Assembly: GCA_918797485.1 (NCBI GenBank)
Contig: CAKKNE010000006.1
Location: 3,410,001-3,474,000, forward strand
Direction: 5' to 3'
Length of the DNA stretch: 64,000 nt
Source of the DNA: Pelagomonas calceolata
Lineage: Eukaryota > Sar > Pelagophyceae > Pelagomonadales > Pelagomonadaceae
Below are positions 16,546-26,730 of the stretch, one piece after another. The notes beneath the pieces were generated by a model. The model did no database searches. It was not told the DNA's origin and saw only the letters and a list, made by a program, of their open reading frames with translations. How positions within the stretch are numbered: the first letter of the stretch is position 1; every line of letters starts with the position of its first letter. The position numbers and the translations under genes were made by a program.

Positions 16546-17680
16546 TTAATTACTAGTGCCCATCGTGAACTTCTCCAATTTCAGACACGTCGACAGGCCC
16601 ATCTGCCGCTCGCAGATGTCGAGGAAGTGGTCGCAGGCCGCCTGGCCCGTGCCGTCGGTTGGTGCAAAGGCCGTCGTGCCGTCGTCGTGGAACATGCCTG
16701 TGTGCGAAAAGTTGGCGCCGCGCCGCGACATTTTGATTTATGCACCGGACCTTGCGCCAGAGCGGCGCCGGCCCGCCCCACTCGGCGAACCAGCCCTCGA
16801 CCTCGGCCGCGTTCGTCACCTGCGCGGAACGAGCGGTTCGCGCCGACGGCGCGTCGACGGCCGCACGGGGCGCGACCATCTTTTTGACCTGGCTGTTCGA
16901 GCGCTTGACGATGTCCGACGGCTTACGCGTCGCCAGGATCTCGTTGCGCCCGCCGGGCCGGTCGGGATACAACTGGGCCATCAAGCCCTTCAGTCCCTCA
17001 TCCTCGTCCCTGACAAAGTCCTCGTAGGTCATGACGTGCGTTTTATTATCAGACACGTAGTCCGCCAACCGGTGGTACATGGCGATCTCGCAGAGGCCCC
17101 AGGTGATCGACCGCAGGAACCGTTCCTTCTCGACGGCGAACCTGGACTTGCGGCAGTCGCGGAGGTGGTGGCCCGCCTCTTCGATTCGTTTCCACTGCGT
17201 CGAGTTCGGGTCTTTTAATCGATGACAAAACTCCATGCCCGGCCGGTACTCGTTGATGAGGCCGATGGCCCTTGAAACGACGTTGCTGCGGTACCACAAG
17301 ATGACGTGGAAGGGCTTCCTTCGCTGTAACTCGGCCAGAAAGCTCCAATCAAAAGGTCCAATTGGAGGCCGCGTCAGCGTGTGGTGCGCGGGGTTCTGGC
17401 TCAGGCCGATGACGCGCGTGTCGCCTCTGCACTCCCTTGTTAATGCCTCCACGAAATGGTCCTTGATGTCCGTGCTTGATTTTGGTAATTCCCCGCTTTC
17501 CTTGAACCTTTCCATGAGGAACTCCTCGATCACATGAAAGCGGTCGATGCCATTTAATTCATCAACAAACCAGGTACTCCCCGTGTGCGCGTATTTCAGG
17601 ATGATGAAGTGCTCGCAGGGCGCGCGCTGGAGCGCGGCGCGCGCGGCGGCGAGCGTTACTGCTAGCCGCAGGGCGCGCAT
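16546..17680 (-). CDS. Sulfotransferase-like protein
   Basis: Begins MRALRLAVTLAAARAALQ, a signal-like segment. FIILKYAHTGSTWFVDELN resembles the 5'-phosphosulfate loop of PAPS-dependent sulfotransferases and FHVILWYRSNVVSRAIG the 3'-phosphate site (R...S). The middle is helical and charged. The C-terminal frame changes near 16700-16743; a 46-nt GC-AG intron (16743..16698) would join RKVRC to MFHDDGTTAFAPTDG and give ~362 residues ending LEKFTMGTSN. A Golgi carbohydrate or protein sulfotransferase is the likely role. Family call moderate; the intron is inferred from frame alone. Confidence 0.5.
16698..16743 (-). other. Candidate 46-nt GC-AG intron resembling a shortened family-B introner
   Basis: Starts GCATAAATCAAAATGTCGCG, close to the start of the family-B introner at 55839 (TGCATAAATCAAAATTTC on its other end), and finishes TTTTCGCACACAG. 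Removing it restores a continuous frame. No clear target duplication. Confidence 0.4.
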
Positions 17681-18012
17681 CGTCCCAAGCTGCGATTATC
17701 AATGGAAATTATTGAGGCGAGTCACCCTGGGCCATTTCAATATGCGAGGCGTCGTCAGATCTTGCGTATTGACGAGCTATGAGTCCAAACGGCTCCACCG
17801 CGCGACGCTATCGTGCGAAACTGCCACGTCGGGCGAGTATGGCGAGCGTGGTGCCTGAACTCTGGGCTAGCGGCCTGTAAGACACTAGCCGACTATATGC
17901 GCCGAGGAAGCGCCCCCAGACAAGTGCTTGTCCGTTCTTCTGACAAAATTTAGGCGTAGAAAACGAGATAAGGTTCCTCACAAGCTTAAAGGGGAGAAGG
18001 GCCGCCTACGAC
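17681..18012. other. Intergenic with a palindromic upstream motif
   Basis: Holds the motif at 17866-17889 (GCTAGCGGCC then TGTAAGACACTAGC), 186 bp upstream of the sulfotransferase-like gene. The rest, down to the 6PGDH stop, is unremarkable. Confidence 0.6.
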
Positions 18013-19609
18013 TCACGCGAGCCACTGCGTCGTGTGCGTCCCGTCGGGGTCGTCCCTCCTGCGGTACGTGTGCCCGCCGAAGCAGTCGCGTTGCGCTTGG
18101 ATTAATGAGGCGTTCTCCAAATAAGGCCGGCGCAGCGAGTCGTAATAAGCTAACGAAGCCGAGAGCGCGGGCACCGGTAAACCTCTCTGCACGGCCACGC
18201 CCACCACCGCGCGCCAGGCGTGGATGCGATCTTTCGTGAGTATAGCCACAATAGAAGGGTGCATCAACAGATTTTCAAGAGAAGGATCGTCCGCGTACGC
18301 CTTTCTAAAATCTTTCAGTAGATCCGCTCTTATAATACATCCTCCTTGCCAGCACCTCAACACGGAATCGGGCTCGGCGGCCCAGCCTTTTTGTAAGGAC
18401 GTCGTTCGGATCAAAGACATGCCTTGCGCGTACGAGCAGATCTTGGCACATAACAAAGCGTCCTCCAACACCGCCTCGGGAATTCTAGGACATAAATCTT
18501 CATGCACTCCTACAGTGGCAATAGAAGCGAACCTTCTTCGCTGCGCCACCAGGGCCGACAGGTAGCGAGCCTCGAGCGCCGCCGCGACCGTGCCGCAGGC
18601 GACGCCTTTCTCCGCAAATTCCTGGACCGTCCACTTGCCCGTGCCCTTCGAACCACACGAATCGAGGACCTGGTCCACGAGCATGGCGTCGGACCGATCA
18701 TCCCTCTTCTTCAGGAGTCCGGCCGTGATCTCCACTAAAAAACTCTTGAGCTTGCCGCGGTTGTACTTGTCAAATATTCTAGCGCAATCTTTGGTAGTTC
18801 TAGATAACCCCTTGCCGTTCTGCGTGTTTTTTAGTAATAAAAACGCCTCGCCGATCAACTGCATGTCGCCGTACTCGATGCCGTTGTGCACCATCTTGAC
18901 GTAGTTGCCCGCGCCGCCTGTGTGAGAAAGTTCAAGCGCCCTTCAATTCGTGGTCTCTCATGGTCTGAGTGAGTTGCTGCTCTCTGGATACGGTCGCGTG
19001 TAGCTCACGGAGGTCTTGTCCGAGTTTGAGCCGAAAACAGCGATTTCCACACCGCGCGCCACCAGAGCCGAAATATCCCAGGCAGGGCCCGTCGACCTGC
19101 GCCGCGATCTTTTTCAGGGTCGGTTCCAAGAGGTCGAAGGCCTCCCGCGGCCCGCCGGCCATGAGCGACGGCCCGTGCCGCGCGCCCTCGGCGCCGCCAG
19201 AAACGCCGCACCCCACGTAATGCAGTCCCAACGACGAGAACTGCGCCGCTCTTCTCTCGGTATTTTCGTACCACTCGTTGCCTCCATCCACAACGCAGTC
19301 GCCCCGGTCTAGCAGTGGTCCTAAAGCCGCCAGTGCACTATCCACGGGCTTGCCCGCGGGAACGAGCATCACGATCCTTCTAGGGGTCGTGAGGGCATCC
19401 ACAAACTCCTTCAGATCCGTGTAGGCCTTGAAGGCACTCCCCAAACCCTCCTTGGTCGCCTTGGCCTCGGCGGCCTTGGCCTTGCTCGGGTCTAATTCAA
19501 AGCCGGCTATATTTTCACCGGTCTTCTCGGCGAGGTTCAGGGCGAGCATGGAGCCCATCACGCCGAGGCCCACGACGCCGAAGGACGCGGCTTGCGCTAA
19601 GGCGGCCAT
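18013..19609 (-). CDS. PGD: 6-phosphogluconate dehydrogenase, decarboxylating
   Basis: Exons 19609..19063 and 18917..18013, total 483 residues, the usual eukaryotic length. The enzyme oxidises 6-phosphogluconate to ribulose-5-phosphate, giving NADPH in the oxidative pentose phosphate pathway. FGVVGLGVMGSMLALNL is the NADP-binding GxGxxG start, VGCGVSGGAEGARHGPSLMAGG the substrate loop, and the spliced junction restores GSGGAGNYVKMVHNGIEYGD with the catalytic Lys and Asn. C-terminal RRPYLENASLIQAQRDCFGGH and YRR match the dimer tail. The N-terminus has no obvious transit peptide, suggesting the cytosolic form. The intron is a decayed family-A introner. Confidence 0.95.
18910..19062 (-). mobile_element. 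Decayed introner forming the 6PGDH intron, family A
   Basis: Flanking 8-mers GTGGCGCG (19062..19055) and GCGGCGCG (18917..18910) differ at one base. The element begins CGGTGTGGAAATC and ends TTCTCACACAG. The donor GT is the first two bases of the upstream 8-mer; AG ends the element. Confidence 0.75.
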
Positions 19610-20191
19610 GGGTTTGAAAATGGCTGGTGGGGAGAGGCTAAGCTTATCTCCGCTGCGGCGGCTTAAGGTGCGGCGCTTGTGCTGGCGCAGTAGTAGCGCA
19701 GCGATGCGGTGTCTTTGCGTGTGCTACCGCAACAGTGCTTGCAATCACGTCTCACGTTTTAGCGCAAAGCCAAGCCAAGAAAGCTAGTGCCTCTTTGACC
19801 TGCCCGGAGCGCCGACGCAAGCTCGTGGGACGTGGGGAGGGCGGATCCGAGAGGATCCGAGAGGCTTGGGGAGAGGGAGGGTGGAGTTAAGGTTGAGTTA
19901 AAACCGAGGACCGGGAGGACCGAGGGCTCGGGGGAATTCGGGGCTTTCTCGCCTTTCCGGGGCGAATCCGGACGCGGGGAGGCCCTTTCCGGGTCCTTTC
20001 TGGGACGCGAAGGCCCTCAAAAATCCACCCCCTACCCCGGGTTTAAACTCGAGTTTAAAAAACACACCTCAAATCCAAAAATTCAACTTAGAACGCGAGG
20101 CGGGTTTTTGAACTTGAAGTCAAAGTTGCACTTCAGTTTCACTAATGTACCGCATGCGGTACATTAGTCCTTACTACTCCGCAGTATGTAC
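19610..20191. other. Intergenic, purine-rich, with palindromes
   Basis: Upstream of 6PGDH and downstream of the DUF285 gene. Around 19825-19990 the plus strand is very G/A-rich with a direct repeat GATCCGAGAG. At 20042-20059 is the perfect palindrome TTTAAACTCGAGTTTAAA. A longer palindrome at 20141 is listed separately. Confidence 0.6.
20141..20168. repeat. Perfect 28-bp palindrome, possible 3'-end hairpin
   Basis: The half-site ACTAATGTACCGCA is followed immediately by its exact complement. It begins 24 bp beyond the DUF285 stop codon. It could be a hairpin in the 3' UTR or a dimeric protein site. Confidence 0.8.
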
Positions 20192-21679
20192 TTAGACCTT
20201 GTCGGACGAGGACGGCGAGGACGGCGTCTTCTTGTGTTTTGAGCACGAGCCAAAAGTTCCGGCCAGGAAGCAGAAGGATACGGCGAGCGGGACGCAGATG
20301 GCTAGGATGAGGCAGATAACGATGACCACGACGAGGCTGACTCCACTTCGATTCTTGTCCCGGCCCCAGCAGATGCCGTGCGTGACGCCGCACGACGTCC
20401 ACTCGCACGCGGTGCTGTCGAACGCGTCATCCATATGCACACGGTAGTCCACGCACCAGCCGAGGTCCTGATCGAAGGCCTTGGCGCGTTGAAACATCTC
20501 TCGCATATTCGTGACCGTGTCGATCCGCCAGGCTCCTAGGTCCTGGTTGAAGGCCTTGGCGCCTTGGAACATCTCCTTCATATCCGTGACGCTTTCGACC
20601 CGCCAGCTGCTGAGCGGTTGGTTGAACGCCGAGGCGTCTTCGAACATCCTGCTCATATCATTGACCTTGTCGACCCACCAGTCGCCGATCGGGTTATTGA
20701 ATGCCGAGGCAGCTCTGAACATGTTCTCCAGTTGCGTAACGGCCCCCACGCTCCAGTTGCCGATCGGTTGATTAAAGGCCTTGGCCGCACCGAACATGTG
20801 GTACATGCGCGTGACCCTGTCGACCCTCCAGCCGCCGATTGGACGATTAAAGGATTGTGCACCTTCGAACATCTCGTCCATCGTCGTGACGCCGGAAGTA
20901 TCCCACGCGCTGATGTCCTCGTCGAAGGTCGAGTCGCGAAAGAACAAATAGGACATGTCCGTGACTTGTGCGGTCTCCCACGTCGAGATGTGGCCGTGCA
21001 TCGCCTCGGCGGCGGCGCGGTCCGAGAGCCAGAGGGCCACGGCCGTTCTAATCGTGCTGTCGTCCGCGATCAGTGGCGTAACTGTCGGTGCTGGCGTCAC
21101 TGTCGGAGCGGGAGATGTTGTCGGCGCTGAAGTCGGCGCACAGGTGCCTTGCTCCTTTTCGTAGACGCCGCACGACGTCTCGGCGCACGGGGTGCCGGAG
21201 AACGCGCTCCACAGGTACGCGTCGTCGTCCATGCACCAGCCGAGGTCCTGGTTAAAGGCCGAGGCGTAGTAGAACATCCTGTAAATCGTCGTGACGCCGG
21301 AGGTATCCCACGCGCTGATGTCCTCGTTGAAGGACGCCGCGGCCGTTTTGCATTTAGTCGAAATCCTTGATTCCGTACAAAACAAATACGACATGTCTGT
21401 GACCCCCGATGTGTCCCACGTCGAGATGTGGCCGTACGTCGCCTCGGCGGCGGCGCTGTCCGAGAGCCACGCGTTGCGGGCCGTCCAGATGCTGCTGTCG
21501 GTCATGACGTAGCCAGTCAAGCGGCGCGGCGCCACACCGACACGGTCCAGCGGGGCCTCGGCCGGCGCCGCTCCGACGAGCGCCTCAGCCCCAGCAGAAT
21601 CGGTGGCCCGCGCGTGCTGGTGGCCAGCTTGGGCAGCCGCAGGGGTAGCGTACAGGAGGAGGCCGAGGATAATTACCAT
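20192..21679 (-). CDS. DUF285/BspA-like repeat surface protein with C-terminal membrane helix
   Basis: About 495 residues from MVIILGLLLYATPAAAQAG, a signal peptide. The body is a series of ~33-residue units of the form FNQPIGNW-V--VT-M--MF--A-A, the DUF285 (Mycoplasma/BspA-like leucine-rich) repeat, in two groups parted by a Thr/Pro-rich linker. Two Cys-containing capping segments (GWCMDD...CAETSCGVYE and GWCVDY...CEWTSCGVTH) end the groups. A hydrophobic helix VSLVVVIVICLILAICVPLA near the end and a short basic/serine tail make it a type I membrane protein. Such repeats are abundant in stramenopiles and thought to mediate surface contacts. Upstream in-frame codons lack ATG. Confidence 0.8.
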   Translation of the reverse strand: MVIILGLLLYATPAAAQAGHQHARATDSAGAEALVGAAPAEAPLDRVGVAPRRLTGYVMTDSSIWTARNAWLSDSAAAEATYGHISTWDTSGVTDMSYLFCTESRISTKCKTAAASFNEDISAWDTSGVTTIYRMFYYASAFNQDLGWCMDDDAYLWSAFSGTPCAETSCGVYEKEQGTCAPTSAPTTSPAPTVTPAPTVTPLIADDSTIRTAVALWLSDRAAAEAMHGHISTWETAQVTDMSYLFFRDSTFDEDISAWDTSGVTTMDEMFEGAQSFNRPIGGWRVDRVTRMYHMFGAAKAFNQPIGNWSVGAVTQLENMFRAASAFNNPIGDWWVDKVNDMSRMFEDASAFNQPLSSWRVESVTDMKEMFQGAKAFNQDLGAWRIDTVTNMREMFQRAKAFDQDLGWCVDYRVHMDDAFDSTACEWTSCGVTHGICWGRDKNRSGVSLVVVIVICLILAICVPLAVSFCFLAGTFGSCSKHKKTPSSPSSSDKV

Positions 21680-22033
21680 CGTGGGGCTGCTATCGGGCTC
21701 GGGGATCTTGGAGAGAGTGCTGCTTGCGGCCAAATCTGGGGATCCAAAAAAACTAGTGAGTCAAAACACTAAGCCTGCACGCACGCGAGGAAGAATAGGA
21801 AGGTAGGCCACTCGACCAGTCGTCTCGTCCTAAAGGTGCCCCGTCCGTGGCAGTCAACGCGCGCACGGGACTGCGCCGCGCGAATTGCGGGACGCGAAGA
21901 AGACGAGGTCCGGAGGTACCCTCCGCGCCAATTTCGAGGGCTGCCCGCGACGCCGCCGCGGCCCTCCACACGCGCGCGCGGAAGATTTACGGTACGAGTC
22001 CGTTACATAACCAAGCCCCCCTTCTCTCTAAAC
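21680..22033. other. Intergenic
   Basis: Between the DUF285 gene start and the antenna gene stop; promoter of the first and 3' region of the second. Nothing else recognised. Confidence 0.4.
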
Positions 22034-22922
22034 CTAGAAGTAGGGGAAGCCCTTGCCCGTGAGCACGGCCTGCGTCACGATGCCCGAGAACGCGAGCATG
22101 GCCAGCCGGCCGTTCTCGAGCTCCTTGAGCTGCATCTCCGGGTCGTTCGCGCCGCCGATCTGGAGCGGGTCGAAGCCGAAGTCTCCCGGCTGGCGCCCCG
22201 AGCCGTCGAGCATCTCCAAAATCGCGAGGTAGCCGATGCACTCGGCGACGGCGATCCAGATGCCGATCTGCGTCATCGCGCCCATGTCCACCGCCATGTC
22301 GTGCGCGTTGATCGACGCCACGTTGTGCATTTCCCCCGGGAGGCGGAACCCCAAGTCCGTCGCGACGAAGCCGACGACCGCGAGCATGCAGACGCGGCCG
22401 TGCTTGAGCTCGCTCTCGCGGAGCCACTCGACGGGCACCCAATCACTCAAACCGAGCGGGTCGAAGCCCTTGTCGCCGACCATGCCCTTGAGCTTCTGCG
22501 GCCGCGGCAGGAAAGGCATCGCGGGCGAGCGCCTGCGTTTTGGGAGGGGTTAGCGGCGCGCGCGTCGTGTGTGTTACGTGTGCCGCCTCTCTCGGTGGCA
22601 CAGCGACGGCGTGCGGGCGGGCCCGCCGACCGCCGACCGCCGTTCTCCGACATCGTGGAAGACGGCGGCCAGAGCCCGCTTTCCGCACGCTCCGCGTCCT
22701 TTGGAGCCTCAGTTAGGTGCGTCGGCATCGTTTGGACGGCCCCAAGGCTTCGCGGGGCCAGCGCGCGCGCGCGCTTTGCGAACCGGCTGCTAATGCTAAA
22801 TCGACGCTGTGGACGCACTCTACGCTGCTAACCTCCGCCGAAAGCTGCGTGGCGGGCCTGGCAGGCGCCACAGGCGCCATTAAGGCGCTTGCACCCGCCG
22901 CGAGGGCCAGGCAGCGCATCAT
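22034..22922 (-). CDS. Fucoxanthin-chlorophyll a/c light-harvesting protein
   Basis: Exons 22922..22819 and 22532..22034 give ~200 residues. Exon 1 is a bipartite plastid presequence (MMRCLALAAGASALMAPVAP). The proposed splice joins VSSVE to RSPAMPFLPRP, the usual FCP start. Three membrane helices: ESELKHGRVCMLAVVGFVA (helix 1, chlorophyll-binding E and H), the QIGIWIAVAECIGYL helix 2, and KELENGRLAMLAFSGIVTQ (helix 3 with ENGRLAM). DPLGLSDW and FGFDPLQ are the pigment-binding entry motifs. It feeds light energy to the photosystems in the thylakoid. The intron is 286 nt, GT-AG; donor placed by frame. An upstream in-frame ATG at 22952 would extend the signal. Confidence 0.9.
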
Positions 22923-23249
22923 ATTGGCCAAATTGCCTATGATCCTGATCAACCATAAAGCTTAGCGGCAGACACACACTAGAATCAAAAAAATTGATTT
23001 ATCTCTCCGCGCGCAAAGAGACCTCCCTTCGACACCCTGGCGCCCGCGCACTTCGCAGCAACACGCAGTCGGCCCTCAGAGAGATGCCTGCCCATCGTCT
23101 GTGAGAGCAAGCGTCCCGCGCGCCGTCCCGCAAGGCATTGCTGCGAAGCTGACCACACGGAGGCCCCTGCGAACTGCCGAGCCCAAGAGGGCAGCCGTTC
23201 GCGGGCTACGGGCAGGAGCACTGCGGTGGCCAAGCACAGTGGCCCCTAG
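22923..23249. other. Intergenic, divergent promoter region
   Basis: Between the antenna gene and the BART-like gene. No repeat or clear element seen. Confidence 0.4.
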
Positions 23250-23786
23250 ATGGAGTCAAAGAACGACGCCCACGAGCCAAACAGAGACACCAAGGACGAG
23301 CCCGCGCCACCGCTAGCGCCAACTTTAAAAATAGTAGCGAAGCAGTTCCTCGCGCGCCGGGCAGCCCTCGGCGAGGCAGCTTTGGACTGCGACGGCATCG
23401 AGTGCCTTTATGGAGACTTTGTGGAGGAGAACGCCGACGAGTTCGAGGGCTTCGACCCCTCGGACGGCTCGGGCAACGACCACGGCTTGAAAGCGCTACA
23501 CGAGGAGTTCCTGGCGCTGTTCACGAAAGACGTCGAGGGCGCCCTCGCGTCGTCAGACCTGACGCTCGAGGACTTCGTGAAAGACGTCGAGGAGGCGCGG
23601 CGCGACGGCCTGGAAGCGCGCTGGGACGCGCTCGAGGCGGCGACGGCCGTCTGGTTCTGCGAGGCCTGCTGGGCCGCGCTAGATCTAGCCCAGTTCGCCG
23701 AGACGATGCGAGAAGCTGCTCAAAGGCAACGACGAGTTTTAGACAGAAAGCGCGCCTTCCGGTTATTGCGGCGGGGCGCGAAATAA
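23250..23786 (+). CDS. Small acidic helical protein, BART-domain-like
   Basis: 178 residues, almost all helical and acidic. The run LYGDFVEENADEFEGF...HGLKALHEEFLALFTKDVEGAL...LTLEDFVKDVEEA has the spacing of the BART domain (F..F..ENC..F, H..EF..LVE..LE, G.S.EEF) found in ARL2BP and CFAP36, which bind Arl2/Arl3 GTPases in cilia and mitochondria. The expected Cys/Phe signature is incomplete, so the call is tentative. Basic C-terminus (RQRRVLDRKRAFRLLRRG). It ends 10 bp from the convergent FkbM-like gene. If not BART, simply an unrecognised helical protein. Confidence 0.45.
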   Translation: MESKNDAHEPNRDTKDEPAPPLAPTLKIVAKQFLARRAALGEAALDCDGIECLYGDFVEENADEFEGFDPSDGSGNDHGLKALHEEFLALFTKDVEGALASSDLTLEDFVKDVEEARRDGLEARWDALEAATAVWFCEACWAALDLAQFAETMREAAQRQRRVLDRKRAFRLLRRGAK

Positions 23787-23796
23787 CACAAATGTC

Positions 23797-25602
23797 TTAA
23801 ACAGCCCACTTTAGTAAAGCGTCGCGCCACGCTATTTCATCCCGTCGCACGCAGACGACGTTCGCCCAGCGCCTCACCTCGTAGGCCTCGGCAAAGCACC
23901 CGCCCGTCAATCTCCATAAACTCCCGTGCGCGCCCTGGAGGTAGCAGTCGAAATTCAATGAATCGAACTGCTCCGTGCGACCCTTGAGCGTCTCCTCGGC
24001 CCAGGCGCCGCGGAAATGGTACTCGAACTCGACGAGTCTTGCGTTTTTCACGGTCTCCATACCACCATCGAGCACGAGCGGGTCCTGGCCCTCCACATCG
24101 AGCGAGAGGTAGTCCACCTTGTCTTCCACAATACCATCTAACGTCTCGACTCGGACCTCCTCGAAGCGCGGCTCCTTCTCGAACCGTCCTTCAAATTGCC
24201 GGGCGTCGCACGTGCCTTCTGAGCAGACCTCGCCGACCTCCTCGCCGGCGGCCAAGGACGGGAACGTTGCAGAACCACGTGTACGGCCGAGGGCCATCTG
24301 TAAAAGGCGCACGGTCGCAGGACCCTTCATCCAAATCTCATCCTTCTCGACGAAGCTATGATCACGAAGGCAGCCCGCCAGCAACCCGACGTTCGCCCCC
24401 AGCGGCTCGACGAGGTCCACAACAATCGTATCAGTAATGTCATCATCATACGCCTCCTCGTCCTCGAGGCAGTCGCGGCACCAGCCGCAGGCCAATCTAG
24501 CGTTGAGCCTTCGCAGAGCCACGCCCCACGTTGCTGGAGAGACCTCGAGGGACGGCGCGAGTGCTGATAGGAGCGACGCGAGGCCGTAGCCCTTGTTCGC
24601 GCCGACATACACGGCGCGGAATCTGCCATGATGCGCGCGCAGCGCGTCGCTCAGCCACGGTCTCGAGGGGCAGCCTAATAACGCGGCCTTGTCCCAGGCG
24701 TCTTCATTACCTTCAAGCGATATTCCAAGGGACGCGGTGAACAATGATGAATCAGCACAGGCGAACGAAGGCACTACGTCACGGTAAACATCAACAGACC
24801 AGGCCACAATGGAGTCCGCGTCGACGAAGCGTCTTCCAGAAGCCGTGCCGACCGACGGCCCGCCATAGAGCTCGACGCGGTGTTGATCAAAAGTGTCGAA
24901 GTCGAAGGCGGCCGGCGATGGCGGCGGTGATGATGATCGCGGCGCCCGTCTTATGAGGACGGCGAGGCCGCCGTCGGCCGCCGCGACGGCGACGTCCAGC
25001 GTCGGCCGTCGTAGTTTTAGGACATCTTTCCAGACGCCGCCGTATCCCTCTTCCGTGCACGGCAGTGCGCCCCTTATGATGATCGCGGCGCGCAGCGGTA
25101 GATTTGAAAACGCTGCGTCGACCGCTTCTCTTAGCTCACATGTGATGCCGTCGATCAGCGCGGCGCCCGCGTTTTTATCATCAACTCCATGGCAGTCGGC
25201 GCGCGTCCACGTGGCGAAGCCGCGCGCCCTGGCTACAGCTAAAGCCACCTCCTCACTTCTAGCCCGCGCGCGGCGCAGCGTCCGCCCGCCGTCACAAACA
25301 AAACCCCCGACGGCGTCGGCCGCGGCCCGGATGCGTGTTTCCTCACTAGCGCCCGCGAGCTCCGCTATTTGAGCGCCCGGGCTCCTTGCGATGAGGTTCT
25401 CGAGACCGACTACCACCAACTCCTGTGCGGAGGCGTTGAGCCGCGGCTCCTCCGCAAGCGCGTGCCGCGCGCAGTCCAGAAGGCTGCCCCGGTCGCATTG
25501 GAGCTCCGCGTCGGCGAAGGGCAGCGTGAGGGCCGAGCTGCTGCTGACCAGCAAAATGAAGACAAGCGTCCGCATCGGTGCTCGCGTCGACTTTTGGGGC
25601 AT
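23797..25602 (-). CDS. Secreted FkbM-like methyltransferase domain protein
   Basis: 601 residues from 25602, or 592 from the ATG at 25575 (MRTLVFILLVSSSSALT), which looks the more natural signal-peptide start. The N-terminal ~280 residues are unrecognised, Cys-poor and helical. A Rossmann-like region follows: FRAVYVGANKGYGLASLLSA, IVVDLVEPLGANVGLLAGCL, then VRVETLDGIVEDKVDYLSLDVEGQDPLVLDGG, the typical FkbM LD-(x)n-DYLSLDVEG motif, and VEFEYHFRGAW. FkbM enzymes O-methylate sugars and polyketides; in algae they occur in large secretory families. Cys pairs (CGWCRDC, CSEGTC) suit a lumenal location. Confidence 0.7.
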   Translation of the reverse strand: MPQKSTRAPMRTLVFILLVSSSSALTLPFADAELQCDRGSLLDCARHALAEEPRLNASAQELVVVGLENLIARSPGAQIAELAGASEETRIRAAADAVGGFVCDGGRTLRRARARSEEVALAVARARGFATWTRADCHGVDDKNAGAALIDGITCELREAVDAAFSNLPLRAAIIIRGALPCTEEGYGGVWKDVLKLRRPTLDVAVAAADGGLAVLIRRAPRSSSPPPSPAAFDFDTFDQHRVELYGGPSVGTASGRRFVDADSIVAWSVDVYRDVVPSFACADSSLFTASLGISLEGNEDAWDKAALLGCPSRPWLSDALRAHHGRFRAVYVGANKGYGLASLLSALAPSLEVSPATWGVALRRLNARLACGWCRDCLEDEEAYDDDITDTIVVDLVEPLGANVGLLAGCLRDHSFVEKDEIWMKGPATVRLLQMALGRTRGSATFPSLAAGEEVGEVCSEGTCDARQFEGRFEKEPRFEEVRVETLDGIVEDKVDYLSLDVEGQDPLVLDGGMETVKNARLVEFEYHFRGAWAEETLKGRTEQFDSLNFDCYLQGAHGSLWRLTGGCFAEAYEVRRWANVVCVRRDEIAWRDALLKWAV

Positions 25603-25977
25603 CGATGCGTCGCGGGCTAGTGCCTGGAGGCTGCCCGCCGGCGCTGGGCTGCAAATGCGCAGCAGAGCGCCGGGCGCTGGCTAGCGGCCGTAAGACACTA
25701 GCCTAGCAATCAGGACGCTGTGATCCTGGGGGCTACCCACGGGCCGTAGACCGGACCCGGGCGTCGCCCACGGAGCCTCAAAAGAGCCCCCGTGGCCGCA
25801 GCGGACGTCGCGCGCGCGGGCAGCCGCCTAGGATCTCGGGGCAGCCCAGGAGGGTCCCACCACTTCACGCGGCACTGACGCCGCCGCCGCGCCCCACGGA
25901 CACCAAGGCAGGCCAGGACAGGAGGCAAGCCCCGACGCCGTCGACGCGACACCACCGACACGCACTGAGACACCACC
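25603..25977. other. Divergent promoter region with a palindromic motif
   Basis: Contains the dispersed motif at 25680-25702 (GCTAGCGGCC, then GTAAGACACTAGC, one T short), 78 bp from the FkbM-like start and 275 bp from the plus-strand gene. Confidence 0.6.
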
Positions 25978-26592
25978 ATGGCGCTCGCATCAGCAAAGTC
26001 GAGCGCCCTCGAGGACAACAACAAGGCCGTGGCCACGGGCATGAAGTGGTCCGTGGAAGCCCGCGCCGAGATCCCGCAGGCGATGAGGGATGAGATCGAG
26101 GCCGAGATGGCGACGAAACGCGTTTTGAGGGGCGGCACCGAAGAAGATCGAATGCGCGCTAGAGCAGAAACGGCCTCCCTCAAGAAAAAGGTCATGGACC
26201 TGCGGACGCCCAAGAACGTCAAAATGCCCGAACCGAATGACATTGTACTCATTGGTGAGTGCCCCTGGAAGTTTCCTAGAGATACTGAAAGGATTGACAA
26301 GTACCGGTACCGCATCCTGAAGGTCGACCCGAAGTACGACGAGATTAACCCGAAAACGGGCGCTCCCTTCGACCCTGATGAGTTGAAGGAGGCGATCTTG
26401 AAATCCAAAAACCCGCGGAAGAACGAGCGCTTGTATTTACATGACGCGCTGTGTCCGCCGCCGCCGCCTACTCCTCCTCCCTCAACACCACCTAGGATGG
26501 TGTCGTCGTTGGCCTTGAGGCCCGCGGATCTGAGAAGGCAGGAGGAGCAGAAACGGCGTGAATTGGCTATATCTGCGACGTTCAATAAGTAG
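25978..26592 (+). CDS. Conserved-looking hypothetical protein with polyproline segment
   Basis: 204 residues, not recognised. It starts at CACCATGGC, a strong initiation context. The N-terminal half is helical and charged (AEIPQAMRDEIEAEMATKRV); the centre VKMPEPNDIVLIGECPWKFP and YRYRILKVDPKYDEINPKTG looks folded with short strands; then a proline run (CPPPPPTPPPSTPP) and a basic C-terminal helix (ADLRRQEEQKRREL). No signal peptide or membrane helix, so cytosolic or nuclear. Codon use matches the neighbours and no competing frame is as good. Confidence 0.55.
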   Translation: MALASAKSSALEDNNKAVATGMKWSVEARAEIPQAMRDEIEAEMATKRVLRGGTEEDRMRARAETASLKKKVMDLRTPKNVKMPEPNDIVLIGECPWKFPRDTERIDKYRYRILKVDPKYDEINPKTGAPFDPDELKEAILKSKNPRKNERLYLHDALCPPPPPTPPPSTPPRMVSSLALRPADLRRQEEQKRRELAISATFNK

Positions 26593-26730
26593 TCTTTGTG
26601 TGACTTGCTTTCGCTCGCCCGTCCCGCCCCCGGCCCTCATGCGCCGTCGCCCCAGCTTGTCTATACAAAACACACATTAGTCTTGGCAGCACGGTCATTC
26701 GCTGGCGCCGCGCCCCGCCGGCGTGGACGA

